From positions 434,001 through 498,000 of the forward strand of contig NZ_JAHKPY010000003.1 of assembly GCF_018860745.1 (NCBI RefSeq): a stretch of DNA of 64,000 nucleotides. The letters run 5' to 3'. The notes below the pieces were generated by a model, which saw only the letters and a program-made list of their open reading frames with translations, was not told the origin of the DNA and ran no database searches. This DNA comes from Zobellia uliginosa (lineage in GTDB: Bacteria > Bacteroidota > Bacteroidia > Flavobacteriales > Flavobacteriaceae). Position numbers and translations under genes: made by a program. This document shows positions 46,598 through 55,864 of this stretch, one piece after another; positions within the stretch are counted from its first letter, which is position 1; each line of letters opens with the position of its first letter.

Positions 46598-47617
46598 ATG
46601 ACCGAAGGAGTTTTATGGGCGATTTTCGCTGGATTGATGTTGGGACTCTATGCCCTCCCTGAAAAATTTACAAAAGGATTCAAGTATGAAAATACGTGGA
46701 GTCTCTTTTTTCTCCTGACTATGTTCGTGGTGCCCATTATAGCATCAGTGACCCTTATTCAGGGTTTTGGAGAGATTTTCGGTAACATGCCAACAGATAT
46801 TTGGATTAAAATGGGTCTAACCAGTTTCCTTTGGGGAATTGGTGTAATGATGTGGAGTAAGGCAATTAACCATATAGGGCTCTCACTTGGTTTTTCAATC
46901 TTCATAGGCACCATTATTTTGGTAGGTTCGCTTTTACCGTTTATAGAAGACGGTTTGCCACCTTCCAATGTATTGACCTTTATTCTAATAGGAATCCTAG
47001 TGGTTTTATTAGGTGTTATCCTAAATGGTAAAGCTGGTCTTACCCGTGAAAAAGATGAAGCAAAAATAGCATCTGCCGAAGGTAAATCTACCAAGGGCTC
47101 TATGGTAACCGGTATTATGATTGCCGTAGTAGGAGGACTTTTAGCTACAGGTTTTAGTTATGCGAATGCAGCAGGAAGACCTTATTTACATAAGGCAAGT
47201 ATTGCACAGGGAAATGCAGATTGGATAACTGCTGTAGCTGTAATGTTTCCTATATTTCTAAGTGGTGGTATTGTAATGACTGCTTATTTCTTATGGCAGC
47301 TAAATGCTAAAAAGGCTTGGGGAGATTTTAAAACGCCCGCTTTTGGCAAGAACCTATTTCTTATATTGATTATGGCAGTTTTTCATTATGCTGCCTCGGC
47401 TCTTTTTGCGTATGCTGCGTTTAAACTTGGAAAATCAGGAAATACAGTTGGTTATGCGATCTTTAATACGGCTTGTGTTGCTACGGCAATTGTGAGTGGT
47501 CTAATTACCAAAGAATGGGTAAGCGCTTCGCCAAAAGCTAGGAACTTTTTGTATGGCGGACTTAGTTGTATGATTGCAGGTATCGTAATTGTGGCCTATG
47601 CTAACGGTTTGGGGTAA
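46598..47617 (+). CDS. RhaT-like sugar permease (DMT superfamily)
   Basis: A 339-residue inner-membrane protein with about 10 hydrophobic helices. It starts with GVLWAIFAGLMLGLYALPEKFTKGFKYEN and contains GIGVMMWSKAINHIGLSLGFSI, both typical of the L-rhamnose:proton symporter (RhaT) family. It has no fusion or ATPase domain. As the last gene of the AHG operon it probably imports a monosaccharide across the inner membrane, with 3,6-anhydro-L-galactose or galactose as candidates. The sugar is not determined. A strong terminator follows within 35 bases. Confidence 0.87.
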   Translation: MTEGVLWAIFAGLMLGLYALPEKFTKGFKYENTWSLFFLLTMFVVPIIASVTLIQGFGEIFGNMPTDIWIKMGLTSFLWGIGVMMWSKAINHIGLSLGFSIFIGTIILVGSLLPFIEDGLPPSNVLTFILIGILVVLLGVILNGKAGLTREKDEAKIASAEGKSTKGSMVTGIMIAVVGGLLATGFSYANAAGRPYLHKASIAQGNADWITAVAVMFPIFLSGGIVMTAYFLWQLNAKKAWGDFKTPAFGKNLFLILIMAVFHYAASALFAYAAFKLGKSGNTVGYAIFNTACVATAIVSGLITKEWVSASPKARNFLYGGLSCMIAGIVIVAYANGLG

Positions 47618-47651
47618 AATAACTTTTTTTTAATTTTTTTTTTTAGTAGTT

Positions 47652-47688
47652 AGCCCAGTTGTTATTAGCTTTTCAATTGGGCTTTTTT
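47652..47688 (+). terminator. Intrinsic terminator of the AHG operon
   Basis: A 10-bp stem (47652-47661 with 47674-47683, one G-T pair) is followed by a run of six T. It separates the operon from GH2. Confidence 0.88.
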
Positions 47689-47713
47689 GATTCATAAAGT
47701 AAACACTTAGCTT

Positions 47714-50254
47714 ATGAAAAATTATCTATTATATTTCACGTTGATTGGTGCTTTGTTAACATCTTGTAATACCAAGAATCAATCTAAAACAGAATTAGCG
47801 CAAATAAAAAGAGATTTCAATTTTGATTGGCAGTTTAAGTTGATGGATACCACCGGAAAAACTGCGGAATGGAAAAATGTAAGACTCCCACATGATTGGA
47901 GCGTAGAAGCTTCTTTTGATTCTATAAATGGAGAAGGGGCCACAGGATACCTTCCGGGTGGTACAGGTTTGTATAAGAAAACATTCCCACTTCAATTAAA
48001 ACCGGATGAGAAAGCATATGTTTTGTTTGATGGGGTTTATAACAACTCAGAAGTAATCTTAAACGGAGAAAAAGTAGGTTTTCATCCGTATGGATATTCT
48101 CCTTTTTACTTCGATATATCATCTTACTTAAAATCAGAAAAAGATTCCAATTTAATAGAAATAAAAGTAGATAGAACTCGCTATGCTGATAGTCGTTGGT
48201 ATACGGGTTCCGGTATATATCGCGATATAAAACTTTTGGTCAAAAATAAACTACATATTCCTATTTGGGGCGTATTCGTTACCACACCTAAAATTGATGA
48301 TAATAGGGCAGAGGTTTCAGTTTCCGTTGAAATTGAAAACGATTTTCCAAAGGATAAAAAAGTTGATGTACGGACTGAAATTTATAACGCTGATGGAAAA
48401 AAAGTCAGTGATAAAACAATCAATTTGGCAATTGCGGGAAATAAAAATTCCAAAGAACAACTTTCCTTAACAATTGAAAAACCTAATTTATGGAAGGTAG
48501 ATAATCCATATCTGTACAAAGCCTTTACTTCTGTAGTTGAAGATGGTAAAATAATAGATCAAGAGGAAACTATTTTTGGAGTACGATCTATCCGTTTTGA
48601 TGCTAACGAAGGTTTTTTTCTTAACGGGGAAAATATGAAAATAAAGGGGGTCTGTCTTCATCATGATGGTGGTTTGGTAGGAGCTGCTGTTCCCGATGAT
48701 GTATGGAGAAGACGATTGACCAAGCTAAAAGTAGCGGGCTGTAATGCCATTAGAATGTCTCACAACCCCGGTTCTGAAGCGTTTTTGAACTTATGTGACG
48801 AGATGGGCTTCTTGGTACAAGATGAGTTTTTTGACGAATGGGACAATCCAAAGGACAAAAGAAAAAACATGAATGAGCAAAGTGTAGATTATGTTACTCG
48901 TGGTTATACGGAGCACTTTCAAGAATGGGCCGAAAAAGATTTGAAGAATACCATATTGGCGCATAGAAACCATCCCAGTATTATACAGTGGAGTATTGGT
49001 AATGAGATTGAATGGACTTACCCTAGAAATGCCGATGCTACGGGATTTTTCAATAATATGGGCTGGCAAGGCAATTACTTTTTCTCCGAACCACCATTTA
49101 CTCCAGAACAAATTAAAGAAGAACTTAAGACCTTGCCCAAAGAAAAGTACGATATAGGGAAAACTGCGCAAAAATTGGCAAAGTGGACGAAGGAATTGGA
49201 TACCACGCGTTATGTAACAGCTAATTGCATTTTACCGTCGGCTAGTCATTTGTCAGGTTACACGGATGCATTAGATGTTGTAGGTTATAGTTACCGCCGG
49301 GTAATTTATGATTACGGACACAAAAATTATCCGAACAAGGTAATCATGGGAACTGAAAATCTTCCGCAGTGGCATGAATGGAAAGCGGTTATGGAGCGCC
49401 CTTTTATTTCCGGTCTTTTTCTTTGGACGGGAATTGATTATATGGGAGAGTCTAATGGAGGATGGCCTAAAAAAGGCACGAATAGTGGATTGTTGAATTC
49501 CGCAGGTTTTGAAAAAACCTCGTATCATATGATGAAAACCCTTTGGAATGACTCTCCACATTTATATATTACCACGCAATCTTTAGATAAATCTATTTTT
49601 AAGTTGAATAGTTTGGGAGAACCTGTCGAAAAGAAGAAAGATGCTTGGAAAGAAGCATTATGGTTTTGGCATGATACCAATGAATATTGGAATTACGATG
49701 CAAATGAGCCAACCGTGGTAGAGGTATATTCTAATTGTGATGAAGTAGAACTTTTTTTAAACGATACTTCTTTAGGTCGAAAAAAGCTTGATGATTTTGC
49801 AGACCGTATTTACAAATGGTCCGTTTCATTTGCAGCTGGTGAATTACGGGCTGAAGGTTATATTGATGGCAAAAAAGTGGATGCAGCTGCGCAAATCAAA
49901 ACGGCGAAAGATCCTCATGCTGTTCAGCTTTCCGTAGACAAGACTGAATTAAGGGCCAACGCCTATGATGCAGCTCACATAATTGCCCAAATTGTAGATA
50001 TAGACGGTACTCCTGTGAAGCATCTAAATTCCGAAATTACTTTCACAATTGACGGCGATGTACAATTGCTAGGTGTGGATAATGGCTCGGAAAGAAATGT
50101 ACAAGATTTTCAGTCCAATAAAATTGTAACCGATCAGGGTAGGGCGTTACTCATTTTACAATCAAATCTAAAAGCAGACATTGTAACGATTTCCGCGACG
50201 TCCGAAGGTTTGAAAACAGGGGAGGTGATATTGAGGGTCAATTCAAATGATTAA
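47714..50254 (+). CDS. GH2 beta-galactosidase-type enzyme, lipoprotein
   Basis: An 846-residue GH2 glycosidase with a lipoprotein signal (ALLTSC, Cys18). Domain order is a sugar-binding jelly roll (about 30-190, [24 protein letters not shown]), an immunoglobulin-like domain, the TIM barrel with [10 protein letters not shown] and SHNPGS, and C-terminal Ig-like domains. The acid/base motif is [10 protein letters not shown] and the nucleophile is the Glu in IMGTENLPQ. In this context it likely removes beta-linked D-galactose or 6-O-methyl-D-galactose from agaro- or porphyran-oligosaccharides in the periplasm. It has its own terminator downstream and only 25 bases after the preceding terminator. 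Specificity between galactosidase and related activities is not certain. Confidence 0.9.
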   Translation: MKNYLLYFTLIGALLTSCNTKNQSKTELAQIKRDFNFDWQFKLMDTTGKTAEWKNVRLPHDWSVEASFDSINGEGATGYLPGGTGLYKKTFPLQLKPDEKAYVLFDGVYNNSEVILNGEKVGFHPYGYSPFYFDISSYLKSEKDSNLIEIKVDRTRYADSRWYTGSGIYRDIKLLVKNKLHIPIWGVFVTTPKIDDNRAEVSVSVEIENDFPKDKKVDVRTEIYNADGKKVSDKTINLAIAGNKNSKEQLSLTIEKPNLWKVDNPYLYKAFTSVVEDGKIIDQEETIFGVRSIRFDANEGFFLNGENMKIKGVCLHHDGGLVGAAVPDDVWRRRLTKLKVAGCNAIRMSHNPGSEAFLNLCDEMGFLVQDEFFDEWDNPKDKRKNMNEQSVDYVTRGYTEHFQEWAEKDLKNTILAHRNHPSIIQWSIGNEIEWTYPRNADATGFFNNMGWQGNYFFSEPPFTPEQIKEELKTLPKEKYDIGKTAQKLAKWTKELDTTRYVTANCILPSASHLSGYTDALDVVGYSYRRVIYDYGHKNYPNKVIMGTENLPQWHEWKAVMERPFISGLFLWTGIDYMGESNGGWPKKGTNSGLLNSAGFEKTSYHMMKTLWNDSPHLYITTQSLDKSIFKLNSLGEPVEKKKDAWKEALWFWHDTNEYWNYDANEPTVVEVYSNCDEVELFLNDTSLGRKKLDDFADRIYKWSVSFAAGELRAEGYIDGKKVDAAAQIKTAKDPHAVQLSVDKTELRANAYDAAHIIAQIVDIDGTPVKHLNSEITFTIDGDVQLLGVDNGSERNVQDFQSNKIVTDQGRALLILQSNLKADIVTISATSEGLKTGEVILRVNSND

Positions 50255-50273
50255 AGTACTAAAGTGAAATCGC

Positions 50274-50306
50274 AAGCCCAATTCCGTATATGGTATTGGG
50301 CTTTTT
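50274..50306 (+). terminator. Intrinsic terminator after GH2
   Basis: A perfect 9-bp stem (50274-50282 with 50295-50303) is followed by T-rich sequence. It lies between GH2 and the converging ASPIC gene and may also act on the minus strand. Confidence 0.8.
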
Positions 50307-50350
50307 ACTTAGTTTAAGTAAGGTTAGGTCAAAACTAACTTATGATCTTA

Positions 50351-52192
50351 TTAATCTATAAGCATTTTACCATGCCAAGAGCTTTTTTCAAGATCAATAC
50401 TATAGATATATACTCCAGAGGGGAGTTTTTGTCCTTGTTGAGAATGACCTGTCCATTCTAAAATATAATCTTGATCGGTTACCGTTTTTGCTTTTAAAGA
50501 ATAGATGGATTTGCCTAATAATGAATATATGTTTAGAGATAAAACTCCCTCAATAGGTTTCTTTATTTCAAATGTTATAGCTCTATTTTGAATATTGTAA
50601 TAGGCTTTCATGTCCATAGATTTTTTAATTTCGGGTAGAGCGTCCTTAATGGCTACAGGTTGAATATCTTCATCATTGAAAATGTTTCCTTTAACCATTC
50701 CATTTTCTTCTAAAACTTTGATTTTTTGATTTGTTGAAATGTTATAAATTGTCTCTTTGTTTCCACTGGGCCATAGAACTTCTAAACTGTCTATTTTTTG
50801 GGTTTCTCCAAGTCCAAAGTGCAGAGGTTTTATACTTTGGCCCATAACACCTACGGCAAATTTTAATCTGTGTATGGCATTGTTTTGGGTATAAGCAATG
50901 GCCGTTGCGCCCAGTGCATCCCTATTGGAAATAGTACCTTCTAGCTCTACTTGCAGCCATTTATTAGGGTTAGCGGTATTGTTTTGGTATAGATAGGGAG
51001 CATCATCTACGTTTGACACTAGGATATCTAGAAATCCATTATTATCAAAATCAAATACTTCTACCGCCATGCCATTGCCGTGACCATCTGTGGCAGATGG
51101 TGAAGACCAGTCAGTAAATTTATCAGTACCGTTGGCCTTTAAGTTTTTAAAAAATTTGTTGTCATATTTTAAATCGGCCATACCATTTACTGCATATAGG
51201 TCTTGGTCACCATCATTATCTGCATCAAAAAACCGATTTCCCCATCCAAAATGTGCGTTGCCAACTCCTTGTGTTTGCCCCACATTTTTGAAAGGACCTT
51301 CTGATGAACCGGCAAATAAAGGGTTGCTTTGTATTTCTGAAATATTGGTCACATAAATATCAAAAAAACCATCATTGTTAAAATCTCCAATGGAAGATCC
51401 CATACCATCTCCTGTATTTTTTAGATTGTATTCTTCTGTGGCATCAATAAATGACACTCCTTTTTCGCTAATGTAAAAATTACTCAACCCAAAATCGTTA
51501 ATAACATATAGGTCCATCCAGCCATCTCTATTGACATCCAAGGGCTGACAGGACCACGTTCTGCCAGAGTCATTTAATCCTAGAGCATTAACTGATTCCT
51601 TAAATTTACCATTACCTAAATTAGTATAAAGACGGTTTGGCTCTCCTAAATAGGCCATATACAAATCTAGATGCCCATCATTGTTGTAATCCCACCAGAC
51701 CCCACCTGTATTGTTACATGGGGCACAAGAGGTTATTCCGGCCTCAGTGGTAACTTCGGTAAAAGTTTTGTCACCGTTGTTCTTGTACAATTGTGATTTG
51801 TTTTGATGTCCTAGAAACAAGTCCGGAAACCCATCATTATTGTAATCTCCCCATGAAGCAGAAAGTTTTACTCCTCCCGTAACTTTGCCGGTATATTGTT
51901 TTGAAAAGCCAGAGGATTCCGTTACATCAATAAAAAAACCTCCTCTATTTTCCAAAAGTCTGCTCCATGAACTTTTATTTCCTGCATTAAAGGAACCCTG
52001 TGCAACCATAAAAACATCTAAATCCCCATCTTGATCAAAATCCGCGACTGCATTACCACCAGTGCCGGTCATCTCTGAAAAAAGACGAATATCTTTCTCC
52101 TGAAATGTTTGGGAATACAGGTGTCTGCTCACTAAAAGAAAAAGTAGTAGTAAAAATGATGTTCTGTACGTATTAAAATCTGTAATTATCAT
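50351..52192 (-). CDS. FG-GAP/ASPIC protein with T9SS C-terminal sorting domain
   Basis: A 613-residue secreted protein. The start at ATG 52192 gives a clear signal peptide (FLLLLFLLVSRHLYSQ); the longer frame from 52249 overlaps the upstream gene and lacks a signal. It holds a single FG-GAP/VCBS propeller with repeats such as ADFDQDGDLDVFMV and GDFNNDGFFDIYV. An ASPIC/UnbV segment (LGATAIAYTQN followed by LEVLWPSGNKE) comes next, and the tail is a type A Por/T9SS sorting domain (SLLGKSIYSL, LPSGVYIYSI). It should be exported by type IX secretion to the surface, unlike its two lipoprotein relatives here. It lies 13 bases after the larger ASPIC gene. Function unknown. Confidence 0.88.
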   Translation of the reverse strand: MIITDFNTYRTSFLLLLFLLVSRHLYSQTFQEKDIRLFSEMTGTGGNAVADFDQDGDLDVFMVAQGSFNAGNKSSWSRLLENRGGFFIDVTESSGFSKQYTGKVTGGVKLSASWGDYNNDGFPDLFLGHQNKSQLYKNNGDKTFTEVTTEAGITSCAPCNNTGGVWWDYNNDGHLDLYMAYLGEPNRLYTNLGNGKFKESVNALGLNDSGRTWSCQPLDVNRDGWMDLYVINDFGLSNFYISEKGVSFIDATEEYNLKNTGDGMGSSIGDFNNDGFFDIYVTNISEIQSNPLFAGSSEGPFKNVGQTQGVGNAHFGWGNRFFDADNDGDQDLYAVNGMADLKYDNKFFKNLKANGTDKFTDWSSPSATDGHGNGMAVEVFDFDNNGFLDILVSNVDDAPYLYQNNTANPNKWLQVELEGTISNRDALGATAIAYTQNNAIHRLKFAVGVMGQSIKPLHFGLGETQKIDSLEVLWPSGNKETIYNISTNQKIKVLEENGMVKGNIFNDEDIQPVAIKDALPEIKKSMDMKAYYNIQNRAITFEIKKPIEGVLSLNIYSLLGKSIYSLKAKTVTDQDYILEWTGHSQQGQKLPSGVYIYSIDLEKSSWHGKMLID

Positions 52193-52205
52193 GTGTTCTA
52201 ATGTT

Positions 52206-55200
52206 CTAATTGAATTCAATGAGCTGTAGGTGATGATTATTATTACCAATTAAGATGTTAGACTTATTCCCATTTTTAATAATCTTCATGTCCTTGACAT
52301 CAAAAGGGGCATAGAATCCACTTTTGGCGGGCATAGTAGTGGTAAATTCCCCTTTACCGTTACCTTCTAGAAAAAGACCAATGCCCGCATCGTTTCTAGG
52401 GGTTTCAATCTCTGAAGTGAATAGGTTACCGGCAATAAGTAAATCTTTATTTCCGTCCTGATTGAAATCTTGGGCAAGTATTGTATTTATACTCGATACT
52501 TGTGCTAGCTGGGGAAGCTTGTGCATCTTAAATGATTTTCCATTTATATTTTCTACGTAGTAAGAAGCAAAGGTGTAAGCAGATAAATGGAGTGCGTTAT
52601 TTAATTTATCGCCATAAATAGTTTTTAAATCAGAATCTCCAAAAGACTCAAAAGTTGGAAATTTAGTATCTAATTCTGGTATTTGATCAATGGAACAAGA
52701 TCTACCTCTAAGGGGATATACCTGGCCTTCCTCAAAGTAGCTTAAAACTATATCTTGTGAACCGTTTTCATCAAAATCCGCACTATGCACCTGAAATGGT
52801 TGTTCCTTAGATGCTTTGTATTTATAATTCAGCCCTAAATTCCCCACTATGAAATCATCATCTCCATCATTATCCATATCTGCTGGGGTAACACTGTAAT
52901 ACCAACCTTCGGAATTTTCCAAACCTTGGAAAGAAAACCGTTCAAATGTTCCGCTTTTGGTTTGGAGAAAAGTTGTGATCGGCATCCACTCACCTACTAC
53001 AACAAGATCTAATCTATCATCATTGTTTAGGTGTATCCATTGCGCAGAAGTTACCATTCCCAAGCTATGAAAGTCCTCAGCTTTTATTGCAGTGACGTCT
53101 TTTAAATATCCATTTTCATTTTTCAACAATGTGCTGTTGGCAGGAGAAGGGTACTTACCTGGTAATTGTCTACCACTGACAAATAGGTCTATATAACCAT
53201 CCATATCATAATCGGCAGCTACCACCTTTGACCCACTATTTAAGTAGTTAGGTATTCTACTGTTATCTTTTTTAAAATTCCCTTTTCCATCGTTTAAATA
53301 AAGACGGTCTTGAAGATTTTTACTGTTTATTGAAAATTCATATCCACCGCTGACCACGAATAGGTCTTTATCACCGTCATTGTCAATATCAAAAAATACA
53401 CTACCTAGGTCTTCAGAGATTTTATCTTTCTTAAATGCATTTTGAGAAACGGAATCATATTTTCCGGAGGTATTCTGTATGAATAACGTGCCACTGCTAC
53501 CAGAAGCACCGCCAATATAAAAATCTTCCATTCCATCATTATTTACATCTGCAACAGCTATAGTTGGTCCAAATTGAGACATTTTGTGAGGAAGTAACAC
53601 TTGCTTTTTATAATCATCAAATTCATTTTCTTTATGCTTGTACTGTAGGTTACTTGTAAGTGTAACATCTTTAAATATAGGATTGGTATTTGTACCGGAC
53701 TTAGCTAAAAACCTTTCATTTTTTTGATAAATATCCAGAGTTTGGTTTGCGTCAATATCTTCTAGTTCGCTAATCTGCCCATTGGGCCATTGAATTTTAA
53801 TTTTTTTGATACTTTCTAATGAACCAATCCCAAAATGCGCTGTGTTCTCGCTTTTGGACATATAGCCCCTAACATTTGTTATTTCAATAGTCTGCCATGG
53901 TATAGCCCCTTTAAACAGTAAAATTTTACTACCTAGACTTTCTGACATTGTAGAAGGGTAAAGATTTACTCTCAGGTAGTTCCCTTTATCTTTTTCAATC
54001 GTATGATTTTTATAAATAAATGCTTCTTCATCAATATTACTTACCACAATATCCAAATCACCGTCCTGGTCTAAATCTGCATATGCTGCACCGTTTGAAA
54101 GTGTTTCTAGTTCAAAACCCCAGTTTTTGTTTTCTTTGTTAAAAGTCAGGTCTCCATTATTTTTATAGATATAATTCTGAAGCCTATCTTCAGGAGCAAT
54201 TTTTGCTAAAGCCAAAACATCTACAACATCTTGAAACTTCTTGTTTTCCTTTTTTGCGACCTTGCCAATACTATCTAATATTTGCTCATATCTTTTATTT
54301 ACGTCACTATTGCGCATGTTTCGCTTAATGCCATTAGTAACAAATAGGTCTTTTAACCCGTCATTGTCAAAGTCCGCAATTAACGGTCCCCAACTCCAAT
54401 CTGTATTGGATACACCTGCCATTTGTGCAATCTCACTAAAAGACCCGTTACCGTTATTGCGTTGCAAGGTGTTGAACATATACTGATAGTGCCCGCCTTC
54501 ATTAACGATGTTCCAGAAGTTTTCCGGGTTCATACCGCCCATATTGGTTTTTATGCGTTTATGGTCTTCAGCAACCATATCCAGTACCATAATATCCAAA
54601 TTGCCATCATTATCAATGTCAGCAATATCAGTACCCATACTAAAATTGGATATATGCCTAAAGTGATTTTCTAAGTCTTCTTTAAAACCTCCCTTTTTAT
54701 TGTTTATGTAAAAAAAGTCCGGCTCATTATAGTCATTGGCAACATACATATCTTGCCATCCGTCATTGTTAATATCCCCAATTGCCACAGAAAGGCCAAA
54801 AGCCAAATTCTCAGTTTTGGTCATGGGAGAAACTTCAATAAAACCAATGTCTTTCCCGAGGTTCCTATAAAGTTTGTCACTGTATGCGGGATTGGAGCCT
54901 TTCACTCTTTTTTTTCCTCCTTGTCTATTACCGTAACCAGGAGGTTGATTTACAACATATAGGTCAATAAGTCCGTTTTTATCATAGTCCAAGAAACTGG
55001 CCTGAATAGAAAATCCATTGTCATCTAAACCATATTCTTTTGCCATCTCTTCAAAAGTGTCATGGCCTGAATTGATGTATAGTAAATTTACACTTTTACT
55101 CTTGTCCTGCTGTTCGTTCTTGCATACATAAATATCTTGAAAGCCATCATTATTAACATCGGCAAAAGTCACACCTGTAGACCAGCTATCCAGGTTTAAG

Positions 55201-55532
55201 ATACCTGCCTTTTCAGTAATATCTTCAAATGTCATATCACCTTTATTAAGGTAAAGCCTGTCGTTTACTTGATTCCCGGAAAAATAAATATCAGGTAATC
55301 CATCATTATTAATATCTCCTATGGCAACTCCTGCTCCAGTAACAAAATTTTCATTTAACAGGTGGTTGTCTTCAGGCGTCTCGGTTAGGGTGTTTGAAAA
55401 TAGTATCCCGGAATTTGTGGGCTCTACACGTGTAAATAGTGTTTTTGAATCATCAATTGGTTTTTGATTCTCTTTTTTACAAGAGAAGGTGAGAATGAAT
55501 AGTAAAGCAATTAATATAAGGCGTATACCCAT
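52206..55532 (-). CDS. FG-GAP/VCBS-repeat lipoprotein with ASPIC/UnbV domain
   Basis: An 1108-residue lipoprotein (LFILTFSC, Cys18) with the same architecture as the one at 31497. It begins with LFTRVEPTNSGILFSNTLTETPEDN, then many FG-GAP repeats (GDINNDGLPDIYF, ADVNNDGFQDIYV, ADLDQDGDLDIVV). A central ASPIC segment (IKIQWPNGQISELEDIDANQ) follows, then a second propeller half ending with NDAGIGLFLEGNGKG. The two are clear paralogues, each near a SusCD pair. No catalytic motif is recognised. It is divergent from the third susC across a 332-base gap that contains a large inverted repeat. It may be a surface glycan-binding or scaffold protein; this is inference. Confidence 0.88.
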   Translation of the reverse strand: MGIRLILIALLFILTFSCKKENQKPIDDSKTLFTRVEPTNSGILFSNTLTETPEDNHLLNENFVTGAGVAIGDINNDGLPDIYFSGNQVNDRLYLNKGDMTFEDITEKAGILNLDSWSTGVTFADVNNDGFQDIYVCKNEQQDKSKSVNLLYINSGHDTFEEMAKEYGLDDNGFSIQASFLDYDKNGLIDLYVVNQPPGYGNRQGGKKRVKGSNPAYSDKLYRNLGKDIGFIEVSPMTKTENLAFGLSVAIGDINNDGWQDMYVANDYNEPDFFYINNKKGGFKEDLENHFRHISNFSMGTDIADIDNDGNLDIMVLDMVAEDHKRIKTNMGGMNPENFWNIVNEGGHYQYMFNTLQRNNGNGSFSEIAQMAGVSNTDWSWGPLIADFDNDGLKDLFVTNGIKRNMRNSDVNKRYEQILDSIGKVAKKENKKFQDVVDVLALAKIAPEDRLQNYIYKNNGDLTFNKENKNWGFELETLSNGAAYADLDQDGDLDIVVSNIDEEAFIYKNHTIEKDKGNYLRVNLYPSTMSESLGSKILLFKGAIPWQTIEITNVRGYMSKSENTAHFGIGSLESIKKIKIQWPNGQISELEDIDANQTLDIYQKNERFLAKSGTNTNPIFKDVTLTSNLQYKHKENEFDDYKKQVLLPHKMSQFGPTIAVADVNNDGMEDFYIGGASGSSGTLFIQNTSGKYDSVSQNAFKKDKISEDLGSVFFDIDNDGDKDLFVVSGGYEFSINSKNLQDRLYLNDGKGNFKKDNSRIPNYLNSGSKVVAADYDMDGYIDLFVSGRQLPGKYPSPANSTLLKNENGYLKDVTAIKAEDFHSLGMVTSAQWIHLNNDDRLDLVVVGEWMPITTFLQTKSGTFERFSFQGLENSEGWYYSVTPADMDNDGDDDFIVGNLGLNYKYKASKEQPFQVHSADFDENGSQDIVLSYFEEGQVYPLRGRSCSIDQIPELDTKFPTFESFGDSDLKTIYGDKLNNALHLSAYTFASYYVENINGKSFKMHKLPQLAQVSSINTILAQDFNQDGNKDLLIAGNLFTSEIETPRNDAGIGLFLEGNGKGEFTTTMPAKSGFYAPFDVKDMKIIKNGNKSNILIGNNNHHLQLIEFN

Positions 55533-55655
55533 AGTTGTTAAAGAATGAATAGTTAAATAGAACCCTTAATGAAGAAATGAAACATAACAAGTAAAATAAT
55601 TAGCTCAAAATACGGAAACACGAGTGATAGAACGGGTAAAATAGGTTCATGCTCA

Positions 55656-55696
55656 GGTAATTATAGGTCAAAAGGCATGCTTGACCTATAATTACC
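55656..55696. repeat. 16-bp perfect inverted repeat between divergent ASPIC and susC genes
   Basis: Bases 55656-55671 (GGTAATTATAGGTCAA) are the exact reverse complement of 55681-55696, with a 9-base spacer. The element sits in the 332-base gap between divergently transcribed genes, where no terminator is needed, so it is a likely operator for a dimeric regulator. The remainder of the gap shows no gene. Confidence 0.6.
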
Positions 55697-55864
55697 CGAT
55701 TTTGACCATTTATTGCCGACTGCTAATCAATTCAAAACAGTTTCTTTGGTGAAATGATTACTGATTACTCAATAAATACAGGTTTTTAAAGTGAAAATCC
55801 TAATTATTTAAACTTTTTTTTATTGTTTGGTCAAAATACTAACTAACAAAAAACAGGCATTATT

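Noticed and set aside
52193-52249. Longer start of the T9SS ASPIC protein overlapping the upstream gene
   Set aside because: The extension hides the signal peptide; ATG 52192 gives a clean signal and a 13-base gap to the upstream gene.
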